From Burkholderiaceae bacterium (lineage in GTDB: Bacteria; Pseudomonadota; Gammaproteobacteria; Burkholderiales; Burkholderiaceae): 19,640 bases of DNA. The stretch is taken from the NCBI GenBank assembly GCA_017998575.1, contig JAGOCV010000040.1:1-19640 (forward strand), given 5' to 3'. The notes under the pieces were generated by a model. The model had not been told where the DNA came from. It made no database searches and saw only the letters and a list, made by a program, of their open reading frames with translations. Shown here one piece after another: positions 11,942 through 19,283 of this stretch. The translations under genes were made by a program, and so were the position numbers. Position 1 is the first letter of the stretch. Each line of letters starts with the position of its first letter.

Positions 11942-14116
11942 ATGAGCGACTCCTCCTCCCACGCCGGTTCCGCAGTTCCCGAAGCCTTCGAGGCCCAGGC
12001 GCATGACGCCGCGCCGCGGCCCGGCCGCTGGCAGCGCGCCAGGCTGGCCGCGCGGCATGCGGGCTCGCGCGTGGCCGACTGGTTCTCGGTGCAACTGCCG
12101 GTGACGCAGGTGCTGGTGGTGCTGGCGTTGCTGCTGATTCCCGCGTCGGCGATCTATGCGTGGGTGTCGATGGAGCGTTCCACCTCCATGGCCGAGCAGG
12201 TGATGGCGATGAACGATACCGCGCCCGGCGCCCAGCCGGTCTGGGCGCTCGACACCTCCAGGCCCGTCGTTTTCGGTGGCGGCTCGCTGCTGTCGTTCCT
12301 GGCCTCCAATCCGGTCGACCGCGTCACGGTCATTTACAGCCCGCTGTCCTGGAGTGTCTCGGAGCGTTTCGTTCTGATCGAGTCGAAGGGTACGCAGTAC
12401 GCCTACTACCCCTCTGACATGGAGACGCGGATCTTCACCGAGCAGGCGCTGACGGCGCCGTGGGCCGGCAAGCTCAACTTCGTGCCGCGCGCCGAGCTGC
12501 AGGGCGATGCGGCGGCGATGGTCGATCGTCTGGAGAAGCGCTTTTCGGGCGCGCGTCCGCAGGCTGGCGACAACTGGCGTTCCGGGCTGTCGGCCGCGTT
12601 CTCGGCGGCGCTCACCCTCGGCCTGCTGGGGTTCCTGTGGTTCCAGCTGAGAGGGCAGATCAAATCCCTGCGTTTCATCGAGCCTGCGCAGATCAAGGGC
12701 AGCATCGATGACCTGGTGGGCATGGACGACATCAAGGCCGAAGTCGCGCAGATCAAGGACCAGTACCAGCGGCGCGCCGAGTACGCCGAGTACGGCGTGA
12801 CAAAGCCGTTCAACGTGATGTTCAGCGGACCGGCCGGCACCGGCAAGACCAAGCTCGCGAGCTATCTGGCCAAGGAACTCAAGCTGCCGATCCTGTTCCA
12901 TTCGGCCGCCAACCTCGAGACCGGCTTCGTGGCCGGCGGCTCGCAGACGCTCAACCGCATCGTCTCGATGGCCAAGCGCCGCAAGCGCTGCATCGTCTTC
13001 CTCGACGAAGCGCAAGACCTGTTCATGAAGCGCGGCGGCCACCGCAAGTTCGACGACGACACGCAGAACATGCTGCTGGCCGTGCTCGACGGCGTGCGCA
13101 CGCAGGGCGAGACGGAGATCATCTGGATCGTCGCTTCCAACTTCAACCAGCAGAACCAGCAGATGGACGAAGCCATGCTGCGGCGCTTCCAGATGAAGGT
13201 GGACTTCCGCACGCCTAACCGCGAGGAGCGGCTGGCCATCATCGAACACTACCTGTCGTTGCGCGCGGCAAAGGTGGCGCCCGACCTCGACCTGGGCCAC
13301 GTGGTCGCCGTGACGGAAGGCATGAGCCCGGCCGACATCGAGACGCTCGTGAACCAGGCCGGCATCAGCGCCGTGCAGGCGGGTGAGCTCATCGACACCG
13401 AGACGCTCATGCTCGCCGCCGAGCGGGTGCTGGTGGGCAACACCACCAGCGCTACCACGCAGGAGCGCGAGCGCGACCGCCGCATCATTGCCATCCATGA
13501 GTGGGGCCACTTCCTGGTCGATCTGGTGCGCGAGCGCAAGTTGGCCGATGGCGACTGGGACAAGCTGCTGGCGTCGATGAAGACGCTCAAGATCTCGCTG
13601 AAGGCCAATCCGCGCAGCAACGCATTGGGCTTCGTGTTTCACCGCCAGGGCTCCAACCTGCTGAAGACCAAAGGCGACCTTGAACACGAAGTGCGCGTTC
13701 TGCTGGGCGGCATGGCCAACGAAGAGCTGTTCTTCGGCGAGGACGGAACCACCAACGGCGCCCACAACGACATCACGCGTGTCACACGCATCCTGCACCA
13801 TGCGGTGGGCGAGATGGGTATGTATCGCAAGACGCGCCTGAACTTCGGCGCGCTGGAGCAGGGCGGTCAGAGCAAATCCGTCGACGAGGAAACCCGCGCG
13901 GTGATGGAAGCCCAGAGCGAGCGCCTTTATGCCGAAACGCGCGCGCTGCTGGCGCCGCTCAAGCCCTTGACCGAGCATCTCGCCGGCAAGCTCATGGAAG
14001 CGGGCGAGATGAGCCTTACACAGGCGATCGAGGAGATACGCCGTTTCGAGCGCGACTGCGAGGCGTTCGACAGCCAGTTCGGTTCAGTGCCACCGACCGT
14101 GGCCCAGCCGGCCTGA
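11942..14116 (+). CDS. Membrane-anchored FtsH-like AAA+ zinc metalloprotease
   Basis: The 724-residue protein has FtsH order: TM1 (about 54-75), a periplasmic domain of about 140 residues, TM2 (215-236), the AAA+ module and the M41 peptidase domain. Visible motifs are Walker A GPAGTGKT (296-303), Walker B CIVFLDEAQD (350-359), VASNFNQQ as sensor 1, an arginine-finger region MLRRFQMKVDF, the zinc motif HEWGH (519-523) and the third ligand D610 in HNDITR. FtsH degrades membrane and regulatory proteins in an ATP-dependent hexamer. This one diverges from housekeeping FtsH: GPAGTG for GPPGTG, DEAQD for DEIDA, HEWGH for HEAGH and a longer N-terminus. It is therefore probably a second, specialised paralogue. 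A TTG at 11936 with ACAGG upstream is an alternative start. Confidence 0.88.
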   Translation: MSDSSSHAGSAVPEAFEAQAHDAAPRPGRWQRARLAARHAGSRVADWFSVQLPVTQVLVVLALLLIPASAIYAWVSMERSTSMAEQVMAMNDTAPGAQPVWALDTSRPVVFGGGSLLSFLASNPVDRVTVIYSPLSWSVSERFVLIESKGTQYAYYPSDMETRIFTEQALTAPWAGKLNFVPRAELQGDAAAMVDRLEKRFSGARPQAGDNWRSGLSAAFSAALTLGLLGFLWFQLRGQIKSLRFIEPAQIKGSIDDLVGMDDIKAEVAQIKDQYQRRAEYAEYGVTKPFNVMFSGPAGTGKTKLASYLAKELKLPILFHSAANLETGFVAGGSQTLNRIVSMAKRRKRCIVFLDEAQDLFMKRGGHRKFDDDTQNMLLAVLDGVRTQGETEIIWIVASNFNQQNQQMDEAMLRRFQMKVDFRTPNREERLAIIEHYLSLRAAKVAPDLDLGHVVAVTEGMSPADIETLVNQAGISAVQAGELIDTETLMLAAERVLVGNTTSATTQERERDRRIIAIHEWGHFLVDLVRERKLADGDWDKLLASMKTLKISLKANPRSNALGFVFHRQGSNLLKTKGDLEHEVRVLLGGMANEELFFGEDGTTNGAHNDITRVTRILHHAVGEMGMYRKTRLNFGALEQGGQSKSVDEETRAVMEAQSERLYAETRALLAPLKPLTEHLAGKLMEAGEMSLTQAIEEIRRFERDCEAFDSQFGSVPPTVAQPA

Positions 14117-14128
14117 GGCCGCTTCGAC

Positions 14129-14260
14129 TCAGCCGAACAGGCCGAGCAGGCCGACGATGATCAGGTAAAGCGCCACGATGTAGTTCAGCAGGCGCGGCAT
14201 GATCAGGATGAGGATGCCTGCGATGAGGGCGGCGAGGGGCCCGATCTGGACGAGTGTCAT
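14129..14260 (-). CDS. DUF3096-type small membrane protein
   Basis: The 43-residue product starts MTLVQIGPLAALIAG and continues ILILIMPRLLNYIV into a second hydrophobic stretch ending GLLGLFG. This is the whole length and typical wording of the DUF3096 family of very short inner-membrane proteins (two helices broken at MPRLLNY). GGAG lies 10 nt before the ATG. DUF3096 has no established function; such genes often lie among envelope or general-stress genes, as here beside the FtsH-like and glycine-zipper genes. It converges with the protease gene, 12 bp apart. Confidence 0.85.
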   Translation of the reverse strand: MTLVQIGPLAALIAGILILIMPRLLNYIVALYLIIVGLLGLFG

Positions 14261-14378
14261 GCCGTGTGTTCTCCACGAGAGGTGAGTGGCCGCGGCCACA
14301 TGGCCCCGCCTCAGCGCATTCTGGGCAGCAATGGTGTTGGCTGCTGACGGCTGGCCCCCCGATCCGACGCCGGTGCCG

Positions 14379-14384
14379 TCCTAC
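14379..14384 (+). promoter_or_regulatory. TCCTAC element followed by a perfect hairpin
   Basis: TCCTAC within GCCGTCCTACGCG, followed at once by the perfect inverted repeat GCGCAC-A-GTGCGC (14385-14397). It is 146 nt before the ATG at 14531, farther than the other copies, so the leader would be long. Confidence 0.35.
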
Positions 14385-14530
14385 GCGCACAGTGCGCAAG
14401 CGTTGCGCCTGTTGCAGCTGGAAGCAGCTGCCACGTCGGCCTTTCACCGACAGCCGTCCCGCACGGCAACCGACAGGTGGCCTGCCTGTCAGGCTCGAAG
14501 ATGGAGTTCTTCAACGAAAGGAGCTACATC

Positions 14531-15460
14531 ATGGCAGCTGACAAGCGAGACGCGAACCGCGACCCCATCACTGACGAACCCGGCGCACACCCGGTCGGCA
14601 CCGGCCTGGGCGCAGCCGCAGGGGGCGCCGCTGCGGGCGCGGCGGTGGGGATGGTTGGCGGGCCGGTGGGCGCAGCGCTCGGCGGGATCGCCGGAGCCGT
14701 GACGGGCGGGCTGGCCGGCAAGGCTGCCGCCGAAGCCGTCAATCCGACCGCCGAAGAAGCCTACTGGCGCGATGCCTACCGCGACGAGCCGTACTTCGAG
14801 CAGGGCCGTCAGTATGAGGACTACCATCCGGCCTACGCTCTGGGCTGGTCGAGTGCAGGCCTGTACGGCGTGCCGTTCAACGAGGCCGAAGAGCGCCTGC
14901 GCGCCGATTGGGAGTCGCGCCGGGGTGCATCTTCGCTCGACTGGCAGAAGGCTCGCCCGGCCACCATGGCCGCATGGGATCGCGCTGCCCGGATCAACGC
15001 CGGCCCCGAGCGCGCCGTCGATGTCGTCGACACGCTGAACGACCTGCTGGAGAGCTGCCGCGACGGCGAATATGGTTTCCGTACCAGCGCCGAGCAGGCC
15101 AAGTCGCAGGACATCAAGACGGTGCTGCTTCGCCATGCCAGCGAATGCAACGAAGCCGGGCTCGAACTGCAGCGCGAGATCCAGCGGCGCGGCGGCAAGC
15201 CGGCCGACGGCGGCACGGTGGCTGGCGCGATGCATCGCGGCTGGGTGGCGGTGCGCACCGCCCTGACGAAGTACGACGACAAGGCTGTGCTCGAAGAGTG
15301 CGAGCGCGGCGAGGATGCCGCCCTGGCGCGCTATCGCAAGGCTCTGAAGCATGACAGCCTGCCGGCCGATGTGCGCTCGCTGATCGAGCGGCAGATGCAG
15401 GGTGCGCAGCGCAACCACGACCAGATCAAGGCCTTGCGCGACGCCTACAAGGCCAAGTGA
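14531..15460 (+). CDS. Glycine-zipper plus DUF2383/PA2169-type four-helix protein
   Basis: The 309-residue protein starts at an ATG with AGGAG 7 nt upstream; an in-frame ATG at 14501 lacks this. Residues 23-66 are a long Gly/Ala glycine-zipper (GTGLGAAAGGAAAGAAVGMV and so on), likely to insert in or press against a membrane. Residues 73-130 are rich in Tyr, Glu and Arg (RDEPYFEQGRQYEDYHPAYALG). Residues 163-305 form an alpha-helical domain (VDTLNDLLESCRDGEYGFRTSAE, LQREIQRRGGKPADGGTV, LEECERGEDAALARYRKAL). This resembles the DUF2383/PA2169 ferritin-like four-helix bundle, known as stress-induced but without defined chemistry. The combination with a glycine zipper is unusual. A terminator follows at 15505-15531. 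Confidence 0.82.
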   Translation: MAADKRDANRDPITDEPGAHPVGTGLGAAAGGAAAGAAVGMVGGPVGAALGGIAGAVTGGLAGKAAAEAVNPTAEEAYWRDAYRDEPYFEQGRQYEDYHPAYALGWSSAGLYGVPFNEAEERLRADWESRRGASSLDWQKARPATMAAWDRAARINAGPERAVDVVDTLNDLLESCRDGEYGFRTSAEQAKSQDIKTVLLRHASECNEAGLELQREIQRRGGKPADGGTVAGAMHRGWVAVRTALTKYDDKAVLEECERGEDAALARYRKALKHDSLPADVRSLIERQMQGAQRNHDQIKALRDAYKAK

Positions 15461-15501
15461 TCCGCGCGGCGGCGCGACTCGCGCCGTCCGCCAGAAACAG
15501 G

Positions 15502-15531
15502 AAAGCCCGCATCGGCAGATGCGGGCTTTTT
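15502..15531 (+). terminator. Rho-independent terminator
   Basis: A 9-bp perfect stem GCCCGCATC/GATGCGGGC (15505-15513/15518-15526) with loop GGCA is followed by TTTTT. It ends the glycine-zipper gene. The other side has only AAA, so it would be weak for the convergent YihY-type gene. Confidence 0.9.
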
Positions 15532-15551
15532 CAATGGCGCAAGGATTTCTG

Positions 15552-16439
15552 TCAGGCCGGCGCCGATGGGTTGGCGTCCGTCGGTCGAGCCGCGCTGTGC
15601 GAGCCACGCTCGCTGGCATAGGCATAGGTGAATTCAGCGCCCAACAGAAAGATCTGCGCCGAGTAGTTGATCCAGAGCAGCAGCACTGCCAGCGAACCGG
15701 CTGCGCCGAACGAACTCACGGTGGCGGACTTGCCCAGGTACAGACCGATCAGCATCTTGCCGATTTCGAACAGCACGGCCGTGACGGCGGCGCCCACCCA
15801 GACATCGCGCCACGCGATCGCCGCGCGCGGCATCAGGCGGTAGATGCTGGCGAACAGCGTGGTCGTGACGAACAGCGAAATGGCCAGATTCAGCAACTGC
15901 AGCAGCAACTCGGCGCCAGCGGGCAGCAGGTCGTTCGTCCACTGGCCGATGGCGGCGACCACGGCGCTGGCCACCAGCGAGACAACCAGCAAGAACGCAA
16001 AGGTGAAGATGATCCCGAAGGACAGCAGGCGAGTCTTGACCGTGGCCACGATGCCCGACTTGGTCTCGGGCGGCACGCGCCAGATGCGGTCGAGTGCCCG
16101 CTGCAGTTCGGCGAAGGCGCGGGTTGCGCCAAACAGCAGAACGCCAATGCTCACCAGCGTGGCGAACAAACTGCTGCCGCTCACGGCCGAGGCCTGCAGC
16201 AAGGTCTGCACGGTGCCTGCGGCGTCGCGCCCCACCACCTCGCCGATCTGTTCGACGATTTCGCCCTGGACGGCCTCGCGCTCCCACACGACACCAGCCA
16301 CGGCAATCACGATCACGAGCAGCGGGGCGATCGAGAACACGGTATAGAAGGCGATGGCCGCCCCCATGCTGGAGGCGTCGTCGTCCAGCCAGGATTTGAT
16401 CGATCGCCGGCTGATGTGGAAAAACTGGCTCAGTGTCAT
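15552..16439 (-). CDS. YihY/BrkB-family inner-membrane protein
   Basis: The 295-residue protein carries the family's N-terminal signature DDDASSMGAAIAFYTVFSIAPLL and about six membrane helices. These lie around residues 25-50, 90-108, 137-165, 180-205, 215-240 and 245-272, with IWRVPPE in the second cytoplasmic part and a polar tail. YihY (once called ribonuclease BN in error) and BrkB proteins are conserved membrane proteins of uncertain role, possibly transport. AGGA precedes the ATG at 10-nt spacing. A TCCTAC element lies 55 nt upstream. Such genes often belong to general-stress sets, which fits the neighbouring DUF2383-type and DUF3096 genes. The C-terminal tail (SHSAARPTDANPSAPA) is not conserved in kind. 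Confidence 0.9.
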   Translation of the reverse strand: MTLSQFFHISRRSIKSWLDDDASSMGAAIAFYTVFSIAPLLVIVIAVAGVVWEREAVQGEIVEQIGEVVGRDAAGTVQTLLQASAVSGSSLFATLVSIGVLLFGATRAFAELQRALDRIWRVPPETKSGIVATVKTRLLSFGIIFTFAFLLVVSLVASAVVAAIGQWTNDLLPAGAELLLQLLNLAISLFVTTTLFASIYRLMPRAAIAWRDVWVGAAVTAVLFEIGKMLIGLYLGKSATVSSFGAAGSLAVLLLWINYSAQIFLLGAEFTYAYASERGSHSAARPTDANPSAPA

Positions 16440-16494
16440 TGGGGTAGGTCCTGGAGTGCTTCGCGCAGCATGCCCCAGGCCGGCCGGCGCGCGC

Positions 16495-16500
16495 GTAGGA
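16495..16500 (-). promoter_or_regulatory. TCCTAC element upstream of the YihY-type gene
   Basis: TCCTAC on the minus strand within GTTCTCCTACGCG, 55 nt before the ATG at 16439. It shares the preceding GTTC with the copy at 7346-7341. Confidence 0.4.
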
Positions 16501-16505
16501 GAACG

Positions 16506-17198
16506 TCAGCGCCTGGCGTATTGGGTGGCTCCGAACAGGACCTCGCGCGATTTGTCGTCCGTGATCGGCTTGCGCAGATCAGCCAATACCTTCACGCCGC
16601 GCTGCACGGCGGGCCGCTCGGCCACCTGTTCGAACCAAGCCGCCAGGTGCGGGTACTCGGTCAGCACGATGCCCTGGTTGGCCCAGTTGCGCAGCCACGG
16701 GAACACCGCGATGTCGGCGATGCCGTACTCGGCGCCGGTGATGAACGGGCTGGAGGCGAGCCGCCGGTCGATCACGCCGTAGAGACGGCGCGCCTCGTTG
16801 GTGTAGCGCTCGATGGCGTAGGGGATTTTCTCCGGGGCATAGAGCCTGAAGTGATGCACCTGGCCGAGCATGGGGCCCACGCCGCCCATCTGGAACATCA
16901 ACCATTGCAGGGCCTCGTAGCGGCCGGCGTCATCGGCCGGCAGGAAACGGCCCGTCTTGCCGGCCAGGTAGGTGAGGATGGCGCCCGATTCGAACAGCGA
17001 GATCGGCTGGCCGCCCGGGCCTTCGGGATCCACCAGCGCCGGTATCTTGTTGTTGGGGCTGATGGCGAGGAAGTCGGGGGCGAACTGTTCGCCGCGTCCG
17101 ATGTCGACCGGATGCGCGCGATAGGGCAGGCCGCATTCCTCCAGCATGATGTGAACTTTGTGGCCGTTCGGTGTGGGCCAGGAATAAATATCGATCAC
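16506..17198 (-). CDS. YfcG-like glutathione S-transferase / disulfide-bond reductase
   Basis: The 230-residue protein has an N-terminal thioredoxin fold (about 1-83) and a C-terminal helical domain. T9 and N11 in PTPNGHK, the cis-proline in NNKIPALVD (49-57), and FESGAILTYL (69-78, E/S contacts to glutathione) match the YfcG/Ure2p-like class. MGGVGPMLGQVHHF and IPYAIERY in the second domain fit too. E. coli YfcG reduces disulfides with two bound glutathiones and does not use the classical Tyr or Ser. It starts at GTG 17198 with AGAGG upstream at proper spacing. It is cytosolic and probably acts in thiol or oxidative-stress protection. The gene is divergent from 17260 and 66 bp upstream of the YihY-type gene on the same strand. 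Confidence 0.92.
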   Translation of the reverse strand: MIDIYSWPTPNGHKVHIMLEECGLPYRAHPVDIGRGEQFAPDFLAISPNNKIPALVDPEGPGGQPISLFESGAILTYLAGKTGRFLPADDAGRYEALQWLMFQMGGVGPMLGQVHHFRLYAPEKIPYAIERYTNEARRLYGVIDRRLASSPFITGAEYGIADIAVFPWLRNWANQGIVLTEYPHLAAWFEQVAERPAVQRGVKVLADLRKPITDDKSREVLFGATQYARR

Positions 17199-17259
17199 GG
17201 GCTACCTCTCATGCGGGTTTTCGTGGAAGATTGGGCACTTTAGTTCATCTGGGGGGGCG

Positions 17260-17940
17260 ATGCTCGAACGACTGCGCAAGCTGTTCTCGTCGCGCGCACC
17301 CTCGGTGGCCCGGGCCGTCCCGGTGCCGATCGACGCGGTCGCTGCCTGGGCGGCCGGCGCGGGACTCGATTTCCACCCACGCGGCGAGGCGGGCTTCGCG
17401 ATTTCTGGTCAGCGCGACGGCCTGACCTGGCGGCTGGAACGCGGCGCGCCGTCGCGCCACTTCATCCATGGCGCCGAACTCCGTGGGCGTACCGAACTCG
17501 GCCTGCATTCCAACGTTGCGGTGCTCATCCTCAACCGCCATCTGCAGGACGCGCTCGAACACCGCGCCTTCTCTGAATTCACCGACACCCTGCGAACGTC
17601 GGCCGACCAGCAGTTGCCCGAAGAGGTGCGCTGGCTCTCGATGTACGAAGAAGTGCCGCTGCCCGAGGCACCCATCGGTTTCCAGGACATGTATGCCGTG
17701 CTGGCCGACGAACCTCGCCATGCGCAGGACTGGATCGACGCGTCCCTGGCCACGGAGTTGATGCGCTGGCATGAGCCGGTCAACGAGCAGACACCCCTGA
17801 TCCTGATGGCGCTGCGCGGCAACGTGTACTTCCGCATGGAAGCGGTGCCGCTCGACCTGGGCGTGCTGGCGCAGGCGAGCCGGCTCTATCCGCTGGCCTG
17901 CGCCCGGGCGCAGGCCGTGCTGCCCCGTACCGTGGGCTGA
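17260..17940 (+). CDS. Conserved hypothetical protein, 226 residues
   Basis: The protein starts MLERLRKLFSSRAPSVARAV and appears soluble. The short basic amphipathic N-terminus might touch the membrane, but there is no signal peptide or membrane helix. The middle has strand-like segments (GFAISGQRDGLTWRLERG, HFIHGAELRGRTELGL), and the C-terminal part is mixed (LILMALRGNVYFRMEAVPLD). No catalytic motif is seen. A G-rich run (GGGGGG) lies 5-6 nt before the ATG. The gene stands alone on the plus strand, divergent from the GST gene and converging with the acyl-CoA dehydrogenase gene 11 bp away. I do not recognise a family. Confidence 0.8.
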   Translation: MLERLRKLFSSRAPSVARAVPVPIDAVAAWAAGAGLDFHPRGEAGFAISGQRDGLTWRLERGAPSRHFIHGAELRGRTELGLHSNVAVLILNRHLQDALEHRAFSEFTDTLRTSADQQLPEEVRWLSMYEEVPLPEAPIGFQDMYAVLADEPRHAQDWIDASLATELMRWHEPVNEQTPLILMALRGNVYFRMEAVPLDLGVLAQASRLYPLACARAQAVLPRTVG

Positions 17941-17951
17941 AGGGCCACGCC

Positions 17952-19226
17952 TCAGAAGCCGCGGGTCACCGGCATCTCGACCTCGCGCTTCGAGGACGAA
18001 TACTTGCCCAGTTCGAGTTTGGCGATGGCATTGCGGTGCACTTCGTCCGGACCATCCGCGAAGCGCAACGTGCGCGCGTTGGCATAGGCATAGGCGAGCG
18101 GGAAGTCGTCACACATGCCGCCACCCCCATGCACCTGCATGGCCCAATCGATCACCTGGCAGGCCATCGACGGCGCGACCACCTTGATCATCGCGATCTC
18201 GCTCTTGGCCGCCTTGTTGCCGGCCACATCCATCATCCAGGCGGCCTTGAGCGTGAGCAGGCGCGCCATGTCGATGCGGCACCGTGCCTCGGCGATGCGC
18301 TCCTGCGTCACGGTCTGCTGGGCCACGGTCTTGCCGAAGGCCGTGCGGGATGAGGCGCGGCGGCACATCAGTTCGAGTGCGCGCTCGGCCAGACCGATCA
18401 GGCGCATGCAGTGGTGGATGCGGCCGGGGCCCAGGCGCCCCTGCGCGATCTCGAAGCCGCGACCTTCGCCCAGCAGGATGTTGCCGGCGGGCACGCGCAC
18501 GTTTTCGAAGTACATCTCGACGTGGCCGTGCGGCGCATCGTCGTAGCCGAAGACGCCCAGCGGCCGCACGATGCGGATGCCCGGCGTGTCGGCTGGGACC
18601 ACGATCATGCTCTGCTGCGAGTGGCGGGGCGCGTCGGGGTCGGTCTTGCCCATGGTGATGAAGACGGCGCAGCGCGGATCGGCCGCGCCCGAGATCCACC
18701 ACTTGTGCCCGTTGATCACGTAGTCGTCGCCCTGGCGCTCGATGCGCGTGGCGATGTTGGTGGCGTCGCTGGAGGCGACCTCGGGCTCGGTCATGGCGAA
18801 GGCCGAGCGGATCTGGCCTTCGAGCAGCGGCTTCAGCCAGCGCGCACGAATCTCTTCGCTGCCGTAGCGTGCGATGGTTTCCATGTTCCCGGTGTCGGGC
18901 GCCGAGCAGTTGAACACCTCGGGTGCCCAGGGCACGCGGCCCATGATCTCGGCCAGCGGGGCGTACTCCTGGTTGGTGAGGCCGGCGCCTTCGTAGCCCG
19001 ACACGGCGGCACTGTCCACCGGCAGGAAGAGGTTCCACAGTCCGTCGTCGCGGGCCTTTTTCTTGAGCCGCTCGATCACGTCGAGCGCGCTCCAGCGCTT
19101 GCCGGCCGTGGTGTTGGCGGCCAGTTCGCGCGCGTACTCGGCTTCGGCCGGGTACACATGTGCGTCCATGAACGCCAGCAGGCGCGCCTGCAGTTCGCGG
19201 GTGCGGGGGGAGTAGTCGAAATCCAT
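17952..19226 (-). CDS. Acyl-CoA dehydrogenase, ACAD10/11-like
   Basis: The 424-residue enzyme shows the FAD-contacting segment [18 protein letters not shown] (141-158), GHKWWISGA (173-181), [21 protein letters not shown] (about 240-260) and [13 protein letters not shown] (292-304). Its C-terminal [15 protein letters not shown] and [10 protein letters not shown] (388-397) are typical of the ACAD10/ACAD11 group. The catalytic base position there is Asp391 in ADGP, where classical short/medium-chain enzymes have Glu. The enzyme oxidises the alpha-beta bond of acyl-CoA and passes electrons to ETF. The group is linked to long or hydroxylated acyl chains (known for mammalian ACAD10/11). AGGAG precedes the ATG at 8-nt spacing. 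The gene lies 57 bp after the phosphotransferase gene, matching the two domains fused in ACAD10/11. Confidence 0.94.
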   Translation of the reverse strand: MDFDYSPRTRELQARLLAFMDAHVYPAEAEYARELAANTTAGKRWSALDVIERLKKKARDDGLWNLFLPVDSAAVSGYEGAGLTNQEYAPLAEIMGRVPWAPEVFNCSAPDTGNMETIARYGSEEIRARWLKPLLEGQIRSAFAMTEPEVASSDATNIATRIERQGDDYVINGHKWWISGAADPRCAVFITMGKTDPDAPRHSQQSMIVVPADTPGIRIVRPLGVFGYDDAPHGHVEMYFENVRVPAGNILLGEGRGFEIAQGRLGPGRIHHCMRLIGLAERALELMCRRASSRTAFGKTVAQQTVTQERIAEARCRIDMARLLTLKAAWMMDVAGNKAAKSEIAMIKVVAPSMACQVIDWAMQVHGGGGMCDDFPLAYAYANARTLRFADGPDEVHRNAIAKLELGKYSSSKREVEMPVTRGF

Positions 19227-19283
19227 ATGTGTTCTCCTGTGGCGGGCCGGCAGGATGGCCGGTCATTGGATGTGTGGATGGCG

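Noticed and set aside
11882..13978. Long open frame on the minus strand (about 700 codons) across the FtsH-like gene
   Set aside because: The plus strand encodes a protein with all AAA+ and M41 motifs; the antisense frame is a composition artefact.
2214..16500. GTAGGA hexamers as gamma-proteobacterial REP elements, which also begin GTAGGAG
   Set aside because: The flanks do not form the conserved REP stem-loop, and copies keep orientation and spacing to genes rather than clustering between convergent genes.
15402..17243. Plus-strand frame of about 610 codons across the YihY-type and GST genes
   Set aside because: Both minus-strand genes have strong family motifs, and the frame also runs through the terminator at 15505-15531.
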